From Planctomycetaceae bacterium (GTDB taxonomy: Bacteria > Planctomycetota > Planctomycetia > Pirellulales > Thermoguttaceae): a stretch of DNA of 8,881 nucleotides. Shown piece by piece: positions 5,222-8,881 of this stretch. Position 1 is the stretch's first letter. Every line of letters begins with the position of its first letter. The notes beneath the pieces are model-generated. The model was not told the DNA's origin. It saw nothing but the letters and a program-made list of their open reading frames with translations, and searched no databases. The DNA lies in the NCBI GenBank assembly GCA_031274045.1, contig JAISQS010000182.1, positions 1-8,881 of the forward strand. Direction: 5' to 3'. Made by a program: the position numbers and the translations under genes.

Positions 5222-7021
5222 TTATTCTCCCGTTTGTTGATTATTTTTTTCCGGCGGGATTTCTTCTTCTTGTTGTAGTTCGTTTATTGGATTGTTTAGG
5301 TTTAGTTTTTCTTTCCATTTGTTTATTTGGAATTTTACTTGTTCGGGTGCGGTGCTTCCGTAGCTTTGCATTTCGTTTACTGCGTTGTATGGGTTTATTA
5401 CTTTGTAGGCATCGAGGTTGAAGTCGGAGTACAGGCATTTGAAATCGGACATTGAGAATTTTCTTAGTGGTTTTTTCCTTCTTATTGCGTCTCTCACGAT
5501 TCGTCCGACAATACCGTGTGCGGTTCTTTGCGGGATTCCTTGTTTTATGAAATGTTCCATCAAGGTTGTCGCGTCAAGATAGCCTATATCTAATTGTCTT
5601 CGCAAAGAATGTTTTTTGACAGTCATTCCGGCAACAAGCGGGGCAGCTACCGACAGGATGGATTCGATTGTGTCAAAAGAATCGAATATCGGTTGTTTGT
5701 CTTCTTGCAAATCACGATTATACGCGAGCGGCAGTCCCTTTGTCAGGACAATCAGCGTCTGCAAATTTCCCACAACCCGCGCCGATTTGCCGCGAATTAG
5801 TTCAAGTACATCGGGATTGATTTTTTGGGGCATGATTGACGAACCAGTACAAAATGTCTGCGGCAACCTTATAAAATTGAACTCAGCCGTTGACCACAAA
5901 ATCCAATCCTCCGCAAACGCACTCATGTGAATCGCAATCTCCACCAGACAAAACGCCGCCTCCAAAACAAAATCACGATCACTCGAAACATCCAAACTAT
6001 TCGCCGCCACAGAATCAAATTTGAGATACTCCGCCGTCTTTTGCCGGTCTATCGGAATACTTGTCCCCGCAAGCGCAGCCGCACCAAGACCAAGAATATT
6101 GACCCGCCGCAAACAATCGCGCAACCGCCCCCGATCACGCTCAAGCTTCTCACAATAAGCCAACCAAACATGAGGCAACAACACAGGTTGCGCCCGACGA
6201 GTATGAGTATAAGCCGGAACAACAAAATCAAAATCCGAATCACAACGCCCAACAAAAGCAGATTGCAAACCAATCAACAACAAATCAACACGCTCCAAAC
6301 TATCACGCATCCACATCCGCAAATCCGTCACAACCTGATCATTGCGGCTCCGACCCGTGTGCAACTTACGACCAACATCACCAATACGATCTATAAGCGC
6401 ACGCTCAATATGCATGTGAATATCTTCAAACTCAACACAGAAATTAAATTGACCCAACTCAATTTCGCCCCTAATTGCAACCAAGCCGGACTCAATTTGA
6501 CCAAACTCCTCCGCCGTCAAAAAACCAACATCACAAAGCATCCGAGCATGCGCAATCGAACCACGAATATCAACCTCATAAAGACGACGATCAAAACTTA
6601 TACTCTCCGTAAACTTCTCAACCCGACTATCCGTCGCCCGCGTAAAAACACCACCCCAAGCCTTAGATGTTGCCGCCTTATCCTCCTCCTGCTGCCCGCC
6701 AAAATCAAAAACATCATCCTCGTCATCATCGTCAAAAGACTCAACTTCCTCCTCTTCTCGTTCTGCGTTGTAGTCGTAATCTTTGTCATCATAATCGTCA
6801 TACCTCCAACGCCGAAAATATAAACGATCATATTCCGCAGCCGACATTCCCGGTTCCCGCACTGGATAGTCTCTTTCATACGGGTCTCTTTCACGATATT
6901 TTTTTTCAAGATATTTTTTTTCAAGATCGTCTTGTTCGAGATCGTTTTGGTCGAGATTATCTTGTTCAGGATCGTTCTGTTCAGGATCGTCTTGCAATTC
7001 TTTTTCTTTTTGGTCGGACAT
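5222..7021 (-). CDS. argH: Argininosuccinate lyase with long acidic N-terminal extension
   Basis: ArgH cleaves argininosuccinate to arginine and fumarate, the last step of arginine synthesis in the cytoplasm. The 599-residue product has a normal lyase core from about 119 (SKAWGGVFTRATDSRVEKF) to about 570. It carries EDIHMHIE at 199-206, HTGRSRNDQ at 221-229, AYTHTRRAQP with H273, and the fumarase/lyase signature GSSIMPQKINP at 393-403 with the catalytic Ser395. QTFCTG and the GIPQRTAHGIVGRIVR and MQSYGSTAPEQV regions also fit. Usual length is about 460. The surplus is residues 1-118, very acidic with pentapeptide repeats at 11-45 and Asp/Glu/Tyr runs at 74-115, plus a Gln/Glu-rich tail after 575. 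The next Met (59) would still leave a 60-residue extension. No Shine-Dalgarno precedes the ATG at 7021. The core active-site residues are intact, so activity is expected. Confidence 0.96.
   Translation of the reverse strand: MSDQKEKELQDDPEQNDPEQDNLDQNDLEQDDLEKKYLEKKYRERDPYERDYPVREPGMSAAEYDRLYFRRWRYDDYDDKDYDYNAEREEEEVESFDDDDEDDVFDFGGQQEEDKAATSKAWGGVFTRATDSRVEKFTESISFDRRLYEVDIRGSIAHARMLCDVGFLTAEEFGQIESGLVAIRGEIELGQFNFCVEFEDIHMHIERALIDRIGDVGRKLHTGRSRNDQVVTDLRMWMRDSLERVDLLLIGLQSAFVGRCDSDFDFVVPAYTHTRRAQPVLLPHVWLAYCEKLERDRGRLRDCLRRVNILGLGAAALAGTSIPIDRQKTAEYLKFDSVAANSLDVSSDRDFVLEAAFCLVEIAIHMSAFAEDWILWSTAEFNFIRLPQTFCTGSSIMPQKINPDVLELIRGKSARVVGNLQTLIVLTKGLPLAYNRDLQEDKQPIFDSFDTIESILSVAAPLVAGMTVKKHSLRRQLDIGYLDATTLMEHFIKQGIPQRTAHGIVGRIVRDAIRRKKPLRKFSMSDFKCLYSDFNLDAYKVINPYNAVNEMQSYGSTAPEQVKFQINKWKEKLNLNNPINELQQEEEIPPEKNNQQTGE
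6887..6991 (-). repeat. 15-bp tandem repeats at the 5' end of argH
   Basis: Seven units of 15 bp encode DDPEQ, NDPEQ, DNLDQ, NDLEQ, DDLEK, KYLEK and KYRER. On the plus strand the unit looks like CAGGATCGTTCTGTT or CAAGATCGTCTTGTT. The unit length matches the 15-bp repeats in the acidic membrane protein gene (2089-2295), but the encoded motifs differ. Such arrays can change length by slippage or recombination without shifting frame. Confidence 0.8.
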
Positions 7022-7091
7022 TTTTTTTAGTTATGGGTTTGTAAATAATTTTTGATTTTCAAGCAACGTAAGTTCGCGTTTGTGATCGTAA

Positions 7092-7118
7092 TGTAGGGGC
7101 GAGGCTTGCCCTCGTCCC
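7092..7118 (+). repeat. REP-like hairpin, copy 3
   Basis: Twenty-seven bases are identical to 3499-3525, including the GTAG head at 7093-7096 and the GGGGCGAGG / CCTCGTCCC arms. Homology continues weakly into CCAAAGGGGCGGGAAACGT, which also resembles the flank of copy 2. It stands alone, about 70 bp upstream of the argH start and in opposite orientation to that gene. Confidence 0.8.
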
Positions 7119-7157
7119 CAAAGGGGCGGGAAACGTTATAAAGGTAACGTAAGGTGG

Positions 7158-7187
7158 GCAACCGATGCCGGGCGGTTGCGTTTTTGT
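7158..7187 (+). terminator. Possible hairpin terminator, weak
   Basis: GCAACCG (7158-7164) and CGGTTGC (7173-7179) pair around an 8-base loop, followed by GTTTTTG. The shape fits an intrinsic terminator on the plus strand, but no plus-strand gene lies upstream in the window, so this may be another REP-type hairpin. Confidence 0.25.
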
Positions 7188-7230
7188 TATACCGCACAAG
7201 TCGCGTTAGCGACGGGGGACTGGAACGCGG

Positions 7231-7372
7231 GCGTCCCGCCCGCCTCTGTGCATTAGGAAACCGAACAAGTTTGGAAGGAACACCAAGACGTGTTGTAGAA
7301 CATTTGCCAAACCGTTTTGGCGTTCCGTTCAAACTTGTTCGGTTCTATTACGCACAGAGGCGGGCGGGACGC
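7231..7372. repeat. Large inverted repeat with GC-rich arms
   Basis: Arms of about 55 bases (7231-7285 and 7318-7372) pair around a 32-base loop. Two blocks are perfect: 21 bp beginning GCGTCCCGCCCGCCTCTGTG at 7231-7251 with 7352-7372, and CCGAACAAGTTTG at 7261-7273 with 7330-7342. The 9 bases between the blocks are imperfect, and inward GGAACACCAA pairs loosely with TTGGCGTTCC. The left arm also holds its own hairpin, GCGGGCG-TCC-CGCCCGC at 7227-7243. It is much more GC-rich than its surroundings. Frames read through it give Arg/Gly/Pro-rich peptides typical of translated REP-type DNA. Confidence 0.85.
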
Positions 7373-7439
7373 CTCGTTGTACCACACATCTTTTTTAAAA
7401 AATACGAACCAAACGGAAAATACGAAATAAACTAAATGT

Positions 7440-7495
7440 ATTTTGAAAAATTATTTTTAACGCGAAATACATGAAAATATGAAACACGCTAAACA
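7440..7495 (-). repeat. Y-type AT-rich repeat, inverted copy left of X1
   Basis: The segment AACGCGAAATACATG followed by GAAACACGCTAAAC is a diverged reverse complement of the Y copies at 7827-7940 and 8456-8573, which contain TTTTTTAGCGTGTTTCGTATT. It flanks the X1 foldback on the left as Y copy 1 does on the right, extending the palindrome outward. Confidence 0.5.
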
Positions 7496-7500
7496 TTGGT

Positions 7501-7830
7501 AAACTTTTTACACTTGAAAATTCCCTTTCACAATCGTAGCAAATATGATTTTGTTACCTATTTGAGCTACGGATATTGAGTCACAAACGACTCGCAACTG
7601 TTACAAATTTCCCCACCCTTAGTAACAACGAAGCTACCCCAATCCGCGCCCTTATCCCCTTATTCACTATGTTTTAATAAGGGGATAAGGGCGCGGATTG
7701 GGGGGAACATTGTGTTACTAAGGGAGAGGGAATCGGTAACCAGTTGCGGATTCGTTGAGACTCAATATTGGTTATACAAATTGTCACGATGACATTAAAA
7801 AAAAGGAATTATCAAGCGCAAAAAGTATAA
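7501..7830. repeat. Foldback element X1
   Basis: A 330-bp imperfect palindrome. The centre is a perfect 28-bp stem (7637-7664 with 7676-7703, reading inward to CCCTTATCCCCTTATT) around an 11-base loop. Next out, CCCTTAGTAAC (7616-7626) pairs with 7714-7724, and ATATTGAG (7573-7580) with 7761-7768. The ends also match: AAACTTTTTACACTTG at 7501-7516 against the complement of 7804-7829. A second copy lies at 8598-8881. No open frame fits a transposase, so a non-autonomous mobile element or a structured RNA or DNA element are the main options. Confidence 0.85.
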
Positions 7831-7940
7831 ACGCCTTTAAAAAATCACTTTCGCGAATTTTGTTTTTTAGCGTGTTTCGTATTGAAAAAATTATTTCGTT
7901 ATGTTTCGTTTATTTTGATTGTTTTGTACTTCTCAAAAAA
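7827..7940 (+). repeat. Y repeat, copy 1
   Basis: An AT-rich repeat of about 115 bp, matching 8456-8573 over its full length with scattered differences and small gaps. Shared blocks include AAATCACTTTCGCGAATTT, GCGTGTTTCG and TTGAAAAAATTATTTCGTTA. Both copies give a look-alike short peptide (VYFDCFV), but differences between them include frame-changing gaps, so it is not treated as coding. Confidence 0.7.
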
Positions 7941-7993
7941 ATTTCAAATTGGTCACCAATAAAAAGTCATGTGTTATTGAGGTCATCTACCCC

Positions 7994-8021
7994 TTGACGA
8001 AATTGACATTGACGATATATT
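7994..8021 (+). promoter_or_regulatory. Possible sigma-70-like promoter for tRNA-Pro
   Basis: TTGACG at 7994-7999 and TATATT at 8016-8021 are spaced by 16 bp and match the consensus at 5 of 6 positions each. It points toward the tRNA, which starts 129 bp further on. No better promoter is visible nearer the tRNA. The intervening leader is G-rich then A/C-rich and can form a loose stem (GTTGCGGTTTGTT near 8073 with AACAACCGACAAC near 8095). Confidence 0.4.
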
Positions 8022-8150
8022 TTCCGCTCTTTCGCGTTGGGGGTGAGCGGTTATTTGTGCGGGTTGGGAGTGGTTGCGGTTTGTTGGGCAAATTAACAAC
8101 CGACAACAAAACGCGCTCGGAGAATCGGTCGCAGCGTTGAAAGAAGACAA

Positions 8151-8225
8151 CGGGGCGTAGCTCAGCTTGGCTAGAGCGCTGCGTTCGGGACGCAGAGGTC
8201 GCTGGTTCAAATCCAGTCGCCCCGA
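8151..8225 (+). tRNA. tRNA-Pro, anticodon CGG
   Basis: A complete cloverleaf of 75 nt. The acceptor stem CGGGGCG pairs with CGCCCCG at 8218-8224 in all seven positions. D stem GCTC/GAGC, anticodon stem CTGCG/CGCAG with loop TTCGGGA (anticodon CGG at 8186-8188, reading CCG codons), T stem GCTGG/CCAGT with loop TTCAAAT. C1-G72, the A73 discriminator and G37 are the known identity features of bacterial tRNA-Pro. The CCA tail is not encoded. It is the only plus-strand gene in the window and is flanked on both sides by X and Y repeats. Confidence 0.97.
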
Positions 8226-8238
8226 CTGAATTGATACG

Positions 8239-8276
8239 ACAATTTCTACATAAATCTACAATTTCTATACAAATCT
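8239..8276 (+). repeat. Two tandem 19-bp units after the tRNA
   Basis: ACAATTTCTACATAAATCT (8239-8257) is followed directly by ACAATTTCTATACAAATCT (8258-8276), matching at 17 of 19 positions, and then by ACATAAA. With only two units and no spacers it is not a CRISPR. Confidence 0.75.
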
Positions 8277-8304
8277 ACATAAAGCGTTGGCGGTATATTT
8301 TTTT

Positions 8305-8353
8305 GTAATATATCAGCATATCAGCGAAATATCCCCGCTCTAATCAACCTCAT
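8305..8353 (-). repeat. R1 repeat, truncated copy 4
   Basis: Read on the minus strand, AAATGAGGTTGATTAGAGCG leads to GATATTTCGCTGATAT and ends GATATATTAC, matching only the outer half of R1. It carries a duplicated CTGATAT. The inner half (GGCTACTAAGG to AAATCAGG) is absent. Confidence 0.6.
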
Positions 8354-8398
8354 TTATGCCTTATGGTAACAAATCAACATAAAACGATAAAAGAGCCT

Positions 8399-8457
8399 TT
8401 CCAAAAATTGTTTTCAACGCGAAGTAAACGAAAATACGAAGTATACGCGAAATTTTA
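8399..8457 (-). repeat. Y-type repeat, inverted copy left of Y2
   Basis: TTTTCAACGCGAAGTAAACG and the following ACGCGAAATTTT are a diverged reverse complement of the Y copy directly to its right (8456-8573), forming an inverted pair. It also resembles 7440-7495, which has the same orientation and a similar run of CGAAA words. Confidence 0.5.
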
Positions 8458-8573
8458 ATAAACACTTTCAAAAAAAATCACTTTCGCGAATTTCGTTTTT
8501 TGGCGTGTTTCGCGTTGAAAAAATTATTTCGTTATTGTTGTGTATATTTTGATTGTTTCGTATTTTCAAAAAA
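8456..8573 (+). repeat. Y repeat, copy 2
   Basis: The second full copy of the AT-rich Y repeat (see 7827-7940), again with AAATCACTTTCGCGAATTT and TTGAAAAAATTATTTCGTTA. Here it lies to the left of an X element, whereas Y copy 1 lies to the right of X1. Confidence 0.7.
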
Positions 8574-8597
8574 GCATCTTAAAAAGTGTGTTGTATA

Positions 8598-8881
8598 CTT
8601 TTTACACGTGAAAATTTCCATTCGCAATCGTAATCAATATGATTTTTTACCGATTTGTGCTACGGATGTTGAGTTGCAACCGACTCGTAACTGGTAACCA
8701 ATTTTCCCTCCCTTAATAACAATGAAGCTACCCAAATTCTCGCCCTTATCCCCTTATTTGCAACGTTTTAATAAGGGGATAAGGGGGGACTTCATAGTTA
8801 TTAAGGGAAAGGGAGTCGGTAACCTGTCGCGGTTTAGTTGAGACTCAAAATTGGCAGTACAAATTTTCAAGATGACTTCAT
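8598..8881. repeat. Foldback element X2 (may continue beyond the window)
   Basis: The second copy of the X foldback, collinear with X1 from CTTTTTACAC (8598-8607 and 7504-7513) to GATGAC (8871-8876 and 7788-7793). The central stem CCCTTATCCCCTTATT (8743-8758) pairs with 8770-8785 around an 11-base loop, the same loop length as in X1. CCCTTAATAAC (8710-8720) pairs with GTTATTAAGGG (8797-8807). X1 has G-C at the position where X2 has A-T (7622/7718 and 8716/8801), so pairing is kept. Its right arm lacks an AATTCTCG-type stretch present in the left arm. Confidence 0.8.

Larger units (their letters stand above)
7022..8150. other. 1.1-kb region without a protein gene
   Basis: Between argH and the tRNA I find no believable coding sequence. 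Open frames of 60-100 codons here translate repeat DNA and show no family likeness. The region holds the possible argH promoter area (7022-7075), a REP-like hairpin (7092-7118), two smaller hairpins (7158-7179 and GTCGC-GTTA-GCGAC at 7200-7213), the large inverted repeat at 7231-7372, foldback element X1 with its Y-type flanks (7440-7940), and a possible tRNA promoter (7994-8021). Confidence 0.7.
8226..8881. other. 656-bp region without a protein gene, right of the tRNA
   Basis: No coding sequence is supported. It contains two tandem 19-bp units, the truncated R1 copy, about 45 bp of unassigned sequence (8354-8398), the Y4/Y2 inverted pair, and the second X foldback, which reaches the window end. 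No clear terminator follows the tRNA. Confidence 0.65.

Noticed and set aside
5927..6823. 298-codon plus-strand open frame antisense to argH
   Set aside because: It is a shadow of argH codon bias; the product is Thr/Asn/Arg-rich with no recognisable domain. The same holds for the 235-codon frame antisense to the coiled-coil gene at 2594-3301.
6847..7021. Alternative argH start at Met59
   Set aside because: It still leaves a 60-residue acidic extension, has no properly spaced ribosome site, and the repeat phase upstream is kept in frame, which favours the longer product.
7027..7435. Opposed open frames of about 93-101 codons
   Set aside because: Both read through the GC-rich inverted repeat and give mirrored Arg/Gly/Pro-rich peptides; they are repeat DNA.
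7755..7997. Plus-strand 80-codon open frame, with a look-alike at 8500-8697 (shared VYFDCFV)
   Set aside because: The likeness comes from the Y repeat DNA. Gaps between copies change frame and there is no ribosome site.
8151..8225. tRNA-Pro as an integration site for a genomic island
   Set aside because: No second copy of the tRNA 3' end and no integrase gene are visible in the window.
8239..8276. Possible CRISPR array after the tRNA
   Set aside because: Only two directly abutting 19-bp units with no spacers. No regularly spaced repeat was found anywhere in the window.

Overview
The window looks like a piece of a Planctomycetota genome, AT-leaning and repeat-rich. The lineage call rests on three things: the argininosuccinate lyase core resembles planctomycete ArgH as I remember that family; a coiled-coil membrane protein at 2414-3277 is of a kind I associate with that phylum; and most starts lack a Shine-Dalgarno sequence. 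It is an inference from recognition, not from a search. All protein genes lie on the minus strand. The only plus-strand gene is a tRNA.

Read in the direction of transcription (high to low coordinates), the genes are: argH, with a 118-residue acidic repeat extension (5222-7021); hpnC, a squalene-synthase-family enzyme of hopanoid/squalene synthesis (3659-4765); a membrane-anchored coiled-coil protein (2414-3277) followed 49 nt later by an acidic repeat protein with a C-terminal membrane anchor (1834-2364); then a CRISPR adaptation pair in the order cas2 (1223-1528) and cas1 (202-1257), overlapping by 35 nt; and finally the first 24 codons of a further gene that runs off the left edge (1-72). 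Cas1 is of the type II (NMENI-like) kind, but no cas9 and no CRISPR array is present in the window.

The gaps are unusually rich in inverted repeats. (a) An 84-bp repeat, here called R1, occurs at 1585-1668 and 5086-5169 with 81/84 identity. A diverged inverted copy at 1742-1827 makes a 243-bp palindromic element just upstream of cas2, and a truncated copy sits at 8305-8353. (b) REP-like hairpins headed by GTAG occur at 3498-3525, 3599-3626 and 7092-7118. (c) A cluster of four small CCGTAGG/CCTACGG hairpins, two of them enclosed by a perfect 19-bp inverted repeat, fills 4878-5042. (d) A large inverted repeat lies at 7231-7372. (e) Two copies of a roughly 300-bp foldback element, X (7501-7830 and 8598 to the window end), flank tRNA-Pro(CGG) at 8151-8225, together with copies of an AT-rich repeat, Y.

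The right-hand 1.85 kb (7022-8881) contains no convincing protein gene. The adaptation genes share no obvious pathway with the metabolic genes. The likeliest reading is a core planctomycete gene string interrupted by mobile or REP-type repeats and by an adaptation module separated from its effector. Low-complexity insertions or extensions appear in four of the five complete, well-defined larger proteins (ArgH, HpnC, the acidic membrane protein and Cas1), which seems to be a habit of this genome.
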